NCBI RefSeq assembly: GCF_000164865.1
Contig: NC_014618.1
Location: 3,968,001 to 4,032,000 of the forward strand
Source: [Enterobacter] lignolyticus SCF1
GTDB lineage: Bacteria; Pseudomonadota; Gammaproteobacteria; Enterobacterales; Enterobacteriaceae
DNA: 64,000 bases
Reading direction: 5' to 3'
In this document: positions 46,955 to 56,923 of the stretch, piece after piece
Position numbering within the stretch: the first letter of the stretch is position 1
Layout of the letters: every line of letters begins with the position of its first letter
Notes under the pieces: model-generated
What the model was told of the DNA's origin: nothing
The model's input: the letters and a program-made list of their open reading frames with translations, nothing else
Database searches by the model: none
Translations under genes and position numbers: made by a program

Positions 46955-48127
46955 ATGAATATTAAGCAACGTCTGCTCAGTAAGACTTTTTCCAGAAAAA
47001 GCATCGCATTCTACGTCGCGACGTCAACGAAGGTGCGGAATATTGATATCCAGCGTCATTTGTGGAAAGCCGTTATCGCTTTACCGATGAGCCTCCTCAT
47101 CATCTATCTGATCATTTTCAGCCAGCCGCGTTTTGTCAGCGAGTCAAAGGTTGCCGTCAAACGCCCTAACGATCTTGACACCTCCAGCCTGAACGTGGGC
47201 CTGCTGCTTGGCGCCTCGAACCCCTCTTCCGCCGAGGATTCTCTGTACCTGAAAGAGTACATGAACTCGCCGGACATGCTGCAAATACTGGATAAAAAAC
47301 TCGATTTCCATCGAGCCTTTGGTCAAAGCGGCTGGGATTTTTTGTTTCACCTGCCGGCTGATATTAGCGCAGAACGGTATCTGGAGTATTACCGGGCGCG
47401 GCTGGCCGTCGATTACGACGAAAAGACCGGCCTGCTCACTATCCAGACGCAGGGTTTTACCCCTGAGTTTGCCCAGGTGTTCAACCAGACAATCCTGAAG
47501 GAGTCAGAGCGGTTCATTAACGAGCTCTCCCATAAAATCTCGCGCGAGCAGATGCAGTTTGCCGAAGACGAGCTACAGCAGGCCAAAGAGCGTCTGAACC
47601 TCAGTAAAAACCGCCTGCTGTCATACCAGAACAGCAATAACGTTCTTGATCCTGCGGCATCCGCCGAGGCGGCAACCACTCTGGTCAATACGCTGGTCAG
47701 CAAAAAAATAGAAATGGAAGCCGATTTACGCAACCTGCTGACGTATTTACGCGAGGACGCGCCTCAGGTGGTCAGTACCAGAAACGCCATCAAATCATTA
47801 CAGGCGCAAATTGATGTTGAACAAAATAAAATCACTGCCCCTGACGGGAAAAAACTCAACAGTATGGCGGCCGATTTTGAAGACCTTAAATCGACGGTAA
47901 AATTTGATAATGACCTTTACGCATTAGCACTTCAGGCTATCGAGAAAACCCGTCTGGAAAGCGCGCGAAAGTTAAAAACGTTATCCGTCATCAGCTCGCC
48001 GCAATTACCGCAAGAATCCAGATTTCCAGATATTCCGTATCTTCTGGCCAGTTGGTTATTGGTGTGCTGTCTGCTTTTTGGCACCGCCAAATTATTGATC
48101 GCAATTATTGAAGATCATAAGGACTGA
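46955..48127 (+). CDS. kpsE: Capsule export inner-membrane protein KpsE (PCP-3)
   Basis: A 390-residue polysaccharide co-polymerase of the ABC-dependent export pathway, linking the KpsMT transporter to the periplasmic and outer-membrane KpsD. It has an N-terminal membrane helix (about residues 38-57), a long periplasmic part with coiled-coil character (SHKISREQMQFAEDELQQAKERLNLSKN, near 190-220) and a C-terminal membrane helix (LASWLLVCCLLFGTAKLLIAI). First gene of region 1. No kpsF precedes it, and no strong Shine-Dalgarno is visible before the ATG. Its stop is 32 bases before the kpsD start. Confidence 0.93.
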   Translation: MNIKQRLLSKTFSRKSIAFYVATSTKVRNIDIQRHLWKAVIALPMSLLIIYLIIFSQPRFVSESKVAVKRPNDLDTSSLNVGLLLGASNPSSAEDSLYLKEYMNSPDMLQILDKKLDFHRAFGQSGWDFLFHLPADISAERYLEYYRARLAVDYDEKTGLLTIQTQGFTPEFAQVFNQTILKESERFINELSHKISREQMQFAEDELQQAKERLNLSKNRLLSYQNSNNVLDPAASAEAATTLVNTLVSKKIEMEADLRNLLTYLREDAPQVVSTRNAIKSLQAQIDVEQNKITAPDGKKLNSMAADFEDLKSTVKFDNDLYALALQAIEKTRLESARKLKTLSVISSPQLPQESRFPDIPYLLASWLLVCCLLFGTAKLLIAIIEDHKD

Positions 48128-48158
48128 TGCCTCACCAGCATCATTAACAGAGCCTATT

Positions 48159-49829
48159 ATGAAATTAGTTAAATCGATTCTTGTTCTTACCCTTTTGCAT
48201 TCCTGCCAGAGCCTGGCGGTCGGAATTACCGCCGACCCACAGCTTACTGGCGCAGCAGGATTATCGACGCTGCTCGCGGCCAAAGCGCAAACGACAGACA
48301 GCAGCGGTTTCGATAATACCCCGCCGCCCCTCCCGGACCCGGTCATGAGCCGTATGTTCGGCGCGCAGCTGTTCACCGGCGCAATGACGGACAGCGGCGC
48401 CGCTATCGGTTTTAACCCCAATTACGTCATCGGGCTTGGCGATACCATTCAGATAAGGCTGTGGGGCGCGTTCAACTTTGACGGCGCCCTGCCCGTGGAT
48501 CCGAAAGGCAACATTTTTGTGCCGAATGTCGGTCCGCTAAAGGTTAACGGCGTCAGCAACGGCCAGCTAAACAGCCTGGTCACCGCCAAAGTGAAAGACG
48601 TTTATCAGTCGAACGTGAACGTATACGCCTCCCTGCTGCAGGCCCAGCCGGTAAAAGTTTTCGTGACGGGCTATGTCAGAAACCCCGGGCTGTACGGCGG
48701 CGTCGCCTCCGACTCGCTGCTCTCTTATCTGAGTAAAGCCGGCGGCGTCGACAGCGAACGCGGCAGCTATGTCGACATCACCGTAAAACGCGGTAAATCG
48801 GTGCGCTCCCACGTTAACCTGTATGACTTTTTACTGAACGGCTCGCTGAGCCTGTCGCAGTTTGCCGATGGCGATACCATTGTGGTCGGCCCGCGGCAAT
48901 ACACCTTCAGCGTCGATGGCGACGTTTATAACAGCTACGACTTTGAATTTCAGGACAGCACCATTTCGGTCGGGGAGGCCCTCACCTGGGCGCGGCCCAA
49001 ACCCGGCGCGACGCATTTCACCATCATCCGGCAACAGGGTGCGATGAAACGCACCGAGTACTACCCCCTCAGCAGCGCCTCCGGAAAGACGCTGCAGGAT
49101 GGCGATAAGCTGATCATCAGCTCCGATCGCTATGCCGGCACCATCCAGGTCCGTATTGAAGGCGCGCACTCCGGCGAACACGCGATTGTCCTGCCGTACG
49201 GTTCAACAATGAAGCAGGTGCTGGCACAGATAAGACCGAACACCATGTCCCAGCTCAACAGTATTCAGCTGTATCGCCACTCTGTGGCCATACGGCAAAA
49301 AGAGATGCTGAACACCTCGCTGCAAAAGCTGGAAGAGGCCTCTTTATCCTCACAATCCGCAACGCAGGAAGAAGCCCGGCTACGCGTCCAGGAGGCGCAG
49401 CTCGTCAGCCGTTTTGTCGCCAAAGCCCGCACCGTTGTCCCCAAAGGCCAGGTCGTACTTAACGAAAACAATATCGACAGCGTGATTCTGGAGGATGGCG
49501 ATGTCGTGACGATCCCCGAAAAAACCTCGCTGGTCATGATCCACGGCTCGGTGCTTTTCCCCAATGCTATCTCCTGGGAGAAGAAGCTCGATGTCGATGA
49601 CTACATCGAAAAATGCGGCGGCCTGACGCAGAAATCCGGGCAATCGAAAATCATCGTCATTCACCAGGATGGCTCCGCGGTGGATGCCAGCGATGTGGAT
49701 GATGTGAAACCCGGTGACGAAATCATGGTCCTGCCGAAATACGAAACCAAAAACCTGGAAGTCACTCGCGGTCTCTCCACCATTTTGTACCAGCTGGCGG
49801 TGGCGGCCAAAGTCATTCTGGAACTCTGA
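48159..49829 (+). CDS. kpsD: Capsule export protein KpsD (outer-membrane polysaccharide exporter)
   Basis: A 556-residue protein close in length and sequence to E. coli KpsD (558). It completes the capsule export channel across the periplasm and outer membrane. A signal peptide spans about residues 1-21. The body has FDNTPPP-PDPVMSRMFGAQLF, the polysaccharide-export motif (GDTIQIRLWGAFNFDGALPVD) and SLBB-type repeats. I chose the ATG at 48159 because it gives the family N-terminus MKLVKSIL; the frame extends upstream into kpsE without resemblance. Confidence 0.95.
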   Translation: MKLVKSILVLTLLHSCQSLAVGITADPQLTGAAGLSTLLAAKAQTTDSSGFDNTPPPLPDPVMSRMFGAQLFTGAMTDSGAAIGFNPNYVIGLGDTIQIRLWGAFNFDGALPVDPKGNIFVPNVGPLKVNGVSNGQLNSLVTAKVKDVYQSNVNVYASLLQAQPVKVFVTGYVRNPGLYGGVASDSLLSYLSKAGGVDSERGSYVDITVKRGKSVRSHVNLYDFLLNGSLSLSQFADGDTIVVGPRQYTFSVDGDVYNSYDFEFQDSTISVGEALTWARPKPGATHFTIIRQQGAMKRTEYYPLSSASGKTLQDGDKLIISSDRYAGTIQVRIEGAHSGEHAIVLPYGSTMKQVLAQIRPNTMSQLNSIQLYRHSVAIRQKEMLNTSLQKLEEASLSSQSATQEEARLRVQEAQLVSRFVAKARTVVPKGQVVLNENNIDSVILEDGDVVTIPEKTSLVMIHGSVLFPNAISWEKKLDVDDYIEKCGGLTQKSGQSKIIVIHQDGSAVDASDVDDVKPGDEIMVLPKYETKNLEVTRGLSTILYQLAVAAKVILEL

Positions 49830-49884
49830 TTGAGAACGGCTGGCGGCGCAAAAATGCCGTCAGCAAACATGGAAGCAGGATGTC

Positions 49885-51909
49885 ATGATTGGGATATTTT
49901 CATCCGGGATCTGGCGGATCCCTCATCTGGAAGCGCTGCTGGGCCAGCCCTGTCGCAGGCTTTCTTCCTTATCTGCAAAAGCCCGCGGCCTGCAGGCTAT
50001 TGCGGTCTGGGGCGAGCGCCCGACGTCGCAGCGCCCCATTGCGCTGGCAAAGAAGGCCGGGCTTCCGGTGATTCGCCTTGAGGATGGTTTTATTCGCTCT
50101 CTCGGGCTGGGCATAAATGGCGACCCGCCGCTTTCCATCGTGACGGATGACCTGGGAATTTATTATGACGCCAGCCGTGCCAGCCGGCTGGAAAAACTGA
50201 TTCAGGATAGCGCAGGAAATGCGGCATTTGCCGCCAGAACCCTGCAGGCCATTGACATGGTGGTACAAAACGACCTGTCAAAATACAACCATGCTCCCCC
50301 TTTCTCTGGTAGCCCCACCGGCAAAGAAACCGTCCTGGTTGTCGATCAGACCCAGGGCGATGTGTCGGTCACCCTTGGAGGAGCAACCGAGCGCCAGTTT
50401 GCCGCCATGCTGTCGCGGGCGATTGCGGAACACCCTGACGCTGATATTTGGGTGAAAACGCATCCGGATGTTTTGTGCGGCAAAAAACGGGGGTATCTGT
50501 CTGTCCTTCCCGATTCGTCGCAGGTACGGCTTCTGGCGCAGGATGTCAGCCCCCAGTCGCTGTTGCGCCACGTCGGCCATGTGTATACCGTCACGTCGCA
50601 GTATGGTTTTGAGGCGCTTATTGCCGGTAAAAAAGTCACCTGCTTTGGCCTGCCATGGTATGCCGGCTGGGGGCTCACGGATGACAGGCACCCGCTCGCC
50701 GCCCGGCTTGCCGAAAGACGCGGTAATGCCTCGCTGTCGGATCTGGTCAGCGCCGCCTGGTTTCGCTATGCCCGCTATGTGGACCCGCAAACCGGCACGC
50801 CCTGCTCGCTGTTCAGGGTACTGGAACACCTCAAACTGCAGCGGGCGCATCACATTATCCGTCGGGGGGCGCTATGGGCGCCAGGTATGACGCTCTGGAA
50901 GGGCAGCATCATTAAGCCATTCCTGAAAACGACGGACAACCAGTTAATTTTCAGTAAACATCCCGGAAACGCCAGCGTTTGTATTGCCTGGGGAGTGAAC
51001 GGCGAAAAACGCTGGCAGCCGTCAGCGGAAAAACTGGGGATACCGGTATGGCGCATGGAGGACGGTTTCCTGCGTTCCGCCGGGTTAGGTTCTGACCTGC
51101 AGCCACCGCTTTCTTTGGTCCTCGATAAAACCGGTATTTACTATGATGCGACCCGACCGAGCGATTTGGAGCACCTGCTCAACCACTCGCAGCTTACCCC
51201 CGCGCAACGGCTACGCGCCGGGGCTCTGCAGCAGACATTAGTCACCAGTAAAGTCAGCAAATACAACCTCGGCGCCCGCTGGCGATTGCCGCCAGAAGCG
51301 GCTGGCAGACGCGTGCTGCTGGTGCCAGGCCAGGTCGAAAATGATGCCTCCATTGCGACCGGCACCTTTTCTGTCAACACCAACTTAAGCCTGCTGCAGA
51401 CCGCACGCAGCGCAAACCCGGACGCGTTCATTATCTATAAGCCGCATCCGGATGTTCTGGCCGGTAACCGCCCCGGACATATCCCCGAGGAAACGGCGGG
51501 CTGTCTGGCCGATATCATTGTGCGGGATGCCGATATTATCGAGTGTATCCAGCAGGTCGATGAAGTTCACACCATGACGTCGCTCTGCGGCTTCGAGGCG
51601 CTTATTCATGGTAAAGCGGTTCACTGCTACGGCATGCCATTCTATGCCGGGTGGGGACTGACCCACGATATACACCACTGCCAGCGTCGGATTCGGAAAT
51701 TAACATTGCTGGACCTTATTTATCAGACCTTGATTATTTACCCAACATATATCAATCCGGCTAATAAGGTAATTATCAATGTAGAACAAGCAATAGAAAT
51801 TCTCTCATTTCTACCAAAAGAAAAACTAGCGGGTACCAAACCTAAGTCGAGTCGATGCAGGAGAGTTCTTAAGAAAGCCATCAATCTTTACAAGATTAAA
51901 TTTGATTAA
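49885..51909 (+). CDS. kpsC: Capsule beta-Kdo transferase KpsC
   Basis: A 674-residue cytoplasmic enzyme (675 in E. coli) with two homologous GT halves that build the poly-beta-Kdo linker on the phosphatidylglycerol carrier begun by KpsS. The internal duplication is plain: IRLEDGFIRSLGLGINGDPPLS versus RMEDGFLRSAGLGSDLQPPLS, GIYYDASR versus GIYYDATR, and GFEALIAGKKVTCFGLPWYAGWG versus GFEALIHGKAVHCYGMPFYAGWG. It starts 55 bp after kpsD; the kpsU gene (CMP-Kdo synthetase) often found in that space is absent. The last ~40 codons become AT-rich. Confidence 0.95.
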   Translation: MIGIFSSGIWRIPHLEALLGQPCRRLSSLSAKARGLQAIAVWGERPTSQRPIALAKKAGLPVIRLEDGFIRSLGLGINGDPPLSIVTDDLGIYYDASRASRLEKLIQDSAGNAAFAARTLQAIDMVVQNDLSKYNHAPPFSGSPTGKETVLVVDQTQGDVSVTLGGATERQFAAMLSRAIAEHPDADIWVKTHPDVLCGKKRGYLSVLPDSSQVRLLAQDVSPQSLLRHVGHVYTVTSQYGFEALIAGKKVTCFGLPWYAGWGLTDDRHPLAARLAERRGNASLSDLVSAAWFRYARYVDPQTGTPCSLFRVLEHLKLQRAHHIIRRGALWAPGMTLWKGSIIKPFLKTTDNQLIFSKHPGNASVCIAWGVNGEKRWQPSAEKLGIPVWRMEDGFLRSAGLGSDLQPPLSLVLDKTGIYYDATRPSDLEHLLNHSQLTPAQRLRAGALQQTLVTSKVSKYNLGARWRLPPEAAGRRVLLVPGQVENDASIATGTFSVNTNLSLLQTARSANPDAFIIYKPHPDVLAGNRPGHIPEETAGCLADIIVRDADIIECIQQVDEVHTMTSLCGFEALIHGKAVHCYGMPFYAGWGLTHDIHHCQRRIRKLTLLDLIYQTLIIYPTYINPANKVIINVEQAIEILSFLPKEKLAGTKPKSSRCRRVLKKAINLYKIKFD

Positions 51910-51925
51910 TTAAAGGTAACGTTGC

Positions 51926-53176
51926 ATGGAAAGCAATGCATTAAAAACTTTACTTTGGGGAAAGCGGTATTTGCTATTGCAAGGTCCAATGGGCCCCTTT
52001 TTTAATGATATGGCCGAATGGTTTGAATCTCAGGATCGCGAGGCCAGAAACGTGGTCTTTAACGGAGGCGATCGTTTTTACTGTCGCAGCCGCAAGTACT
52101 ATTCCTACCTGAAAACGCCAAAAGAGTTCCCACACTGGTTAAAAGAAACATGGAAAGACTATCCTTTCGATACTCTCATTTGCTTTGGCGACTGCCGGGT
52201 GTTGCACCAGGCCGCGAAACGCTGGGCGGCTTCGAAAAATATACGCTTTCTGGCCTTTGAAGAGGGATATCTGCGACCGCACTTTATTACCCTTGAGAGC
52301 GGCGGCGTAAACGCGTTCTCATCACTCCCTCGCGATCCCGAATTTTACCGCCATCTCCCTGAGCTACCGGAGCTGGAGGTGACAAGCCTGAAACCATCGA
52401 CCAGGCTGCGTATCTGGCATGCGATGTGGTACTACTTTGTCAGCTGGTATCACCGGAAACAGTTCCCCCATTACCGTCATCATAAATCGTTTTCACCATG
52501 GTACGAGGCCCGCTGCTGGCTGCGTGCCGGCTGGCGTAAACAGTGGTACCGATTTAAAGAACGTCGCGTCATGGCACTGCTTAAAGGTAGCCTGAAGAAA
52601 AGGTACTTTCTGGCGATACTGCAGGTTTACAACGACAGCCAGATCCGTAACCACAGCGACTACAAAGATGTACGCAACTACATCAACGACGTGATGTACT
52701 CGTTTTCGAAAAAAGCGTCGCCCACCGATTTTCTGGTGTTCAAACATCACCCCATGGACCGCGGCCATCGCCTGTACGGACCATTAATTAAAAAACTGGG
52801 TAAAAAATACGGTGTCAGCAACCGCGTGATTTACGTACACGATCTCCCCATGCCGCACCTGCTTTCGCTCGCTAAGGCCGTGATAACCATTAACAGTACG
52901 GCGGGAATATCCGCTCTGATCCACAACAAGCCGTTGAAAGTAATGGGCAGAGCGCTGTATGACATCAAAGGGTTGACCTGGCAGGGGCATTTAAACCAGT
53001 TCTGGATGGCAGATTTCAAACCTGACAGGCAGCTATTTAACGTATTCCGCACTTATCTGCGGGTAAATACGCAGATAAATGCGGTGTTTTATGGCAGGAA
53101 GTCACCTGAACTAGAGCAATATCAGATTGAACATACACAAGATATCACCAAAGGAAAATGGTTCGTGCAGGGATAA
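51926..53176 (+). CDS. kpsS: Capsule Kdo transferase KpsS
   Basis: A 416-residue enzyme that adds the first beta-Kdo to (lyso)phosphatidylglycerol, starting the capsule terminus that KpsC extends. Recognisable E. coli-like segments are YLLLQGPMGPFFNDMAEW (near residue 16), GGDRFYCRSR, LAFEEGYLRPHFITLE, KHHPMDRGHRLYGP and VITINSTAGISALIHNKPLKVMG. It is about 27 residues longer than E. coli KpsS, with a C-terminal extension. Last gene of region 1, 16 bp after kpsC, converging on region 2. Confidence 0.94.
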   Translation: MESNALKTLLWGKRYLLLQGPMGPFFNDMAEWFESQDREARNVVFNGGDRFYCRSRKYYSYLKTPKEFPHWLKETWKDYPFDTLICFGDCRVLHQAAKRWAASKNIRFLAFEEGYLRPHFITLESGGVNAFSSLPRDPEFYRHLPELPELEVTSLKPSTRLRIWHAMWYYFVSWYHRKQFPHYRHHKSFSPWYEARCWLRAGWRKQWYRFKERRVMALLKGSLKKRYFLAILQVYNDSQIRNHSDYKDVRNYINDVMYSFSKKASPTDFLVFKHHPMDRGHRLYGPLIKKLGKKYGVSNRVIYVHDLPMPHLLSLAKAVITINSTAGISALIHNKPLKVMGRALYDIKGLTWQGHLNQFWMADFKPDRQLFNVFRTYLRVNTQINAVFYGRKSPELEQYQIEHTQDITKGKWFVQG

Positions 53177-53293
53177 TAAGAGCATGTTTAATAATAACAT
53201 CGAAAGTGTTTAGGAGCTACGCCTCTTCAGTATATTATGTTGACATCATTTAATACGCCATATCGTCGACACTCATATTAAAATCATATAGAA

Positions 53294-53326
53294 AGACAAC
53301 TTATAGGCATTGCCACTAAGTTGTCT
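53294..53326. terminator. Hairpin between convergent capsule operons
   Basis: A perfect 10-bp stem, AGACAACTTA (53294-53303) with TAAGTTGTCT (53317-53326), lies in the 180-bp space between kpsS and the last region 2 gene. On the minus strand it is followed by TTCTATATGATTTT, a loose U-rich tail, so it may terminate the region 3/2 transcript. The stem is AT-rich and the call is tentative. Confidence 0.45.
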
Positions 53327-53356
53327 AAATTCATTACTGAGCTATAAGTAATTCAA

Positions 53357-54541
53357 TCACAAACTGACACCAGCAAGCAGCAACCGCTTGGCTCTTGAGA
53401 GATAGAAAGACTTATTGAAATGGTATGGATGCACACCCCATTTATGGTTAGTATCACCAAAATTCAAATACCATGGAGTTTCCATAACAATGACATCACT
53501 ATGGTTTTCCTTAATGTATGTAATCACCCGCTGATGGAAATTGTTATATCTTAATACATTATATTTTTGATCATCAAAGCGCTTAAACCCTTCATCACTA
53601 TAATAGTACTCAGCCATTGGTGTATTGTTTATAACGATTTTCTTATAACTGATGTTTGACTTTATTATCTCAAGCAACCTTGAAATATTATCACATGTTT
53701 GTTTTATTTTCTCCTCAGAATCAAATTCAATCTGACTACAGTTGCTTTTTATCTTTTTATAAGAGTTTGTTTTAACAAAATTCCATGTTTTTGTAATATA
53801 AGACCCTCGATAGGATAAAAGGTCAAAACGTTCATCCATGATATCTATAATGCATAATGATTCTGGAGAAAGTGAATGAATAAAATCGATCAAGGTTGTT
53901 TTATCCAAATCAGCCTTAACGGCATACTGTAAAAATTTACTGTCGAGATTAATATCTAATTCATCATAGTAAAATGGTGCTGAAAACATGGATACAATTG
54001 AATTATTTGAAATATATTTTGAGATTGTGAAAAGAGATTTTTTATTGTATTTATCATGTGCGTCAAAAATATCTCTGGAACAACAACTACCATAAATAGA
54101 TATTGGCAATGGTTTTATTCCGAAGCTATTCTTGACAAGCTTTGTCAGACTTCTGTCAGAGGCAATTACTTTTGCAACATTTGTTAAAAATGTTCTATCC
54201 AGAGCCAAGCCTATCTCAGAATTGCTTTCAGCAGGCTCAATAATCTCGATTTCAATTTTTTCAGGAAATACTCTTATAAACTCAAGCAAGCATGCCAAAG
54301 AGTCCGGTGTACAGATAGAGCCATTTTCTGAAATAGTATCTATAGTGATTTTTTTTACTTTGTCTATATTAATAAATAACTTAGCAAGTTCAATATTAAA
54401 TAGATTATCACAAAAAAAAGCACTAACTTCTTTAAGATGAGACATCAGTTCATCTAAAGATAATTCGATGAATTTTTCATTTTTTACGTAATGGACGTCT
54501 CCAAATTTGCGTTTGGCAGAAAAAGCATAATGTTCAAACAT
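53357..54541 (-). CDS. DUF6270 protein, SGNH-hydrolase-like (capsule region 2)
   Basis: A 394-residue AT-rich gene. I recognise the DUF6270 signature: IYGSCCSRDIFD (Ser152), IIDIMDERFDLLS near residue 230, and a C-terminal GDTNHKWGVHPYHFN (about 362-376). A block I-like Ser plus a DxxH at the end is the layout of SGNH/GDSL esterases and acyltransferases, so it may add or remove an acyl group on the capsule; this is inference. There is no signal peptide or membrane helix, so it is cytosolic. It begins 2 bp after the GT2 fusion gene, with GAGGA for ribosome binding, and has a paralogue at 56924-58093. Confidence 0.75.
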   Translation of the reverse strand: MFEHYAFSAKRKFGDVHYVKNEKFIELSLDELMSHLKEVSAFFCDNLFNIELAKLFINIDKVKKITIDTISENGSICTPDSLACLLEFIRVFPEKIEIEIIEPAESNSEIGLALDRTFLTNVAKVIASDRSLTKLVKNSFGIKPLPISIYGSCCSRDIFDAHDKYNKKSLFTISKYISNNSIVSMFSAPFYYDELDINLDSKFLQYAVKADLDKTTLIDFIHSLSPESLCIIDIMDERFDLLSYRGSYITKTWNFVKTNSYKKIKSNCSQIEFDSEEKIKQTCDNISRLLEIIKSNISYKKIVINNTPMAEYYYSDEGFKRFDDQKYNVLRYNNFHQRVITYIKENHSDVIVMETPWYLNFGDTNHKWGVHPYHFNKSFYLSRAKRLLLAGVSL

Positions 54542-54543
54542 TT

Positions 54544-56838
54544 CTATTCCTCAATAATTTCCATGATTCGCTGACAGTTCTTATCATCCCTATATTTGAA
54601 GTATTTACTGTATTGTTCCCTAAATTCTCTCCTTATCACACAACCAGATTGTATTAACCCGTCTATAGCACTTGAAAGACTATTAATATTTCTGCAGATT
54701 TCCCCTGGAAGATCGCGCTCTATATTAATTAATGGTCCCCCTCTTTGGGCAAAAAATCGCAATTCATCAAACCAATAAAATATCACTGGTTTTTTCTGAT
54801 AAACCATATCGAAAGATGCAGATGAGAAATCAGTTATCATAATATCGGCATCGATTAATAGATTCTGAACATTAACATCATTCATGTTATAAATAGTATG
54901 CTCACATCTACTTTTCAGCGCATTAAGGTAACTACTCATTTTATGGTGGAGACATGCCTCAAGTTGAAAACCGGAAGCCTTCAATATATCTGCGATTGCT
55001 TTACTGTTAAGTATTTCAAATATTTTCTTATAATATTCCGTTTTAATAAAATCGACTTCATTCAAATTACTTAAATTTTCACGCCAGGTAAAAAATAACA
55101 GTATTTTCTTCTCAGCCTTCACTGGTGGTTTTTTGGGAAGTTTATCAAACCTTGACAAACCGGTTACAGCAACCCTAGATTTTTCAAAGGAAAAATTTTT
55201 ACAAACAAGATCTTTTTCAAAATCAGAACTAACAATAAATTTATCTGGCAGTTCATCTCTGAGGTTCATAGAATTGCAATCGTAGTAACCCGCTGCCCGG
55301 CTGGTGGCAAATACTCCATGCTGCAAAAAATACTTTCTCTTATAGTTATGTTGAGAAGAAACATCTCTCCAGTGAAAAAAAACATCTCTCATGCTATCGC
55401 TAAAAATATAACTTCTCGAAGCATGAAAAATCATAAAATGCTTAAATGAACCATACTTCACTACATTTTTTCGACCATTAAGGTTTACCGCAGTTGAAGC
55501 ATCCTTTTTTATTACATAATAATAATCGATTTCCTTTTTTGAGACCCAGTTATCTTGTATGAAGTTAAACAGGTGATAACTTGAATCATTTGCTGTATTT
55601 CCAAGTCGCTCACCAATAAGAGCAATATTTTTTCGTCTATATAGAAGTGAAGAGCAGGCACAGGCAAATTTATATTTTAACTGCCATGCACGTCTTGATA
55701 AAATCTTCTTTCCCCTCTTTAACTTTAAGGCAATAGAAGCCTGTCTTTTCATTTTCTCAGTAAGATATTTAAAATCCTTTGAGATATAATCATCATCAAC
55801 AAGTTCCCCTTTCTTAAGGCAAGACTTATCATATTTTTGATTCATCACCCGATGTGCTTCAGAATAAAAACCATAAAAAATCAATAATAACGGTAACCGT
55901 CTAATTGGTGTAAATATTTTAATTTTATCCTTTCCGATCTCATCAACCAAAAACTTTCTAATGTCATGATATATTGACTTACAATAAATTATCTCATTAT
56001 CAATAGAAAATTTTGACAATCGATAAAGTAAACTTCTTAATATAAACATTTTTGCATAATCAATTTGCTGCATAGGCAGATTGAACTGTTTAGTCAGTTC
56101 GTATACTTTAAGCAGATCTGAAAATACTTTCTCATTAACTAACTGTGTGCAAGAAGGATTATCTTCATCATCCCGCCCTCTGTATAAATAAGTGATCTCA
56201 GATGTTGACGATATGTGGTTAGCTCGATACATAGCAGCAATAACGAATATCCAATCCTCAGCTAATTTTATCCCGACAGGGAACTCAATATTATTGTCTA
56301 ATATCAACTTCCGACTATACATCTTCCCCCATGGAGGAGAGCTATTCATTAAGATGGCACGGTGTGTGAACTTTACTTGGTTAAGAAAAGCGCAGGCAAC
56401 TTCGGCATGAGGTTCAATATACCATGAGCGGCGGCCATTAAATGCTTTAGCGTGTGATATTATTACTTCAGAATGAGTTCGCTCAGCGGTATCCAGAAGA
56501 GACTTTAGAGCATCTGGTGGAAATAAATCGTCAGAATCAAGAAATACAACATAGCGTCCCTTAGCTATTTTTAATGCGTTATTTCTTGCAACGGACTGTC
56601 CTTGGTTTATTTGTTGTAGTAAAATTATATTTGAGTTTTTACGCATATATTCAATAATGATATCTACAGAACTATCCGGAGTACCATCATCAACGCAAAT
56701 AATTTCAACGTAACACCTTCTATATCGCCTGCCTAAATTTTGAGATAAGACAGAATCAAGACACTCACGAATATAGCGCTCTACTTTATATACAGGAATA
56801 ATAACTGTAATTATTGCTAATCCTTTATCGCTAGACAT
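54544..56838 (-). CDS. GT2 glycosyltransferase fused to CDP-glycerol glycerophosphotransferase-like domain
   Basis: A 764-residue two-domain protein. The N-terminal GT-A domain of family 2 (about residues 8-235) has TVIIPVYKVERYIRECLDSV, VDDGTPDSS and the metal-binding DSDD at 101-104. The C-terminal domain (about 400-764) matches the TagB/TagF family: YFLQHGVFATSRAAGY, DKFIVSSDFEKDLV, VTGLSRFDKLP, and LIDADIMITDFSSASFDMVYQ. Together they could add a sugar and then a glycerol- or other polyol-phosphate unit from a CDP-activated donor. I chose the ATG at 56838, preceded by AGGA. No CDP-glycerol synthesis gene is in the locus. Very AT-rich compared with kps genes. Confidence 0.83.
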   Translation of the reverse strand: MSSDKGLAIITVIIPVYKVERYIRECLDSVLSQNLGRRYRRCYVEIICVDDGTPDSSVDIIIEYMRKNSNIILLQQINQGQSVARNNALKIAKGRYVVFLDSDDLFPPDALKSLLDTAERTHSEVIISHAKAFNGRRSWYIEPHAEVACAFLNQVKFTHRAILMNSSPPWGKMYSRKLILDNNIEFPVGIKLAEDWIFVIAAMYRANHISSTSEITYLYRGRDDEDNPSCTQLVNEKVFSDLLKVYELTKQFNLPMQQIDYAKMFILRSLLYRLSKFSIDNEIIYCKSIYHDIRKFLVDEIGKDKIKIFTPIRRLPLLLIFYGFYSEAHRVMNQKYDKSCLKKGELVDDDYISKDFKYLTEKMKRQASIALKLKRGKKILSRRAWQLKYKFACACSSLLYRRKNIALIGERLGNTANDSSYHLFNFIQDNWVSKKEIDYYYVIKKDASTAVNLNGRKNVVKYGSFKHFMIFHASRSYIFSDSMRDVFFHWRDVSSQHNYKRKYFLQHGVFATSRAAGYYDCNSMNLRDELPDKFIVSSDFEKDLVCKNFSFEKSRVAVTGLSRFDKLPKKPPVKAEKKILLFFTWRENLSNLNEVDFIKTEYYKKIFEILNSKAIADILKASGFQLEACLHHKMSSYLNALKSRCEHTIYNMNDVNVQNLLIDADIMITDFSSASFDMVYQKKPVIFYWFDELRFFAQRGGPLINIERDLPGEICRNINSLSSAIDGLIQSGCVIRREFREQYSKYFKYRDDKNCQRIMEIIEE

Positions 56839-56923
56839 ACTAATCCTATTACACAAAATTCATTCATAATTAAGCATTCAAAAGAACGATGGGTTAATAA
56901 CGAACATCATCTATGATATAAAA

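Noticed and set aside
53177..53356. Possible mobile-element remnant between kpsS and region 2
   Set aside because: Only an AT-rich stretch and one small hairpin; no transposase fragment, no terminal inverted repeats or target duplications seen.
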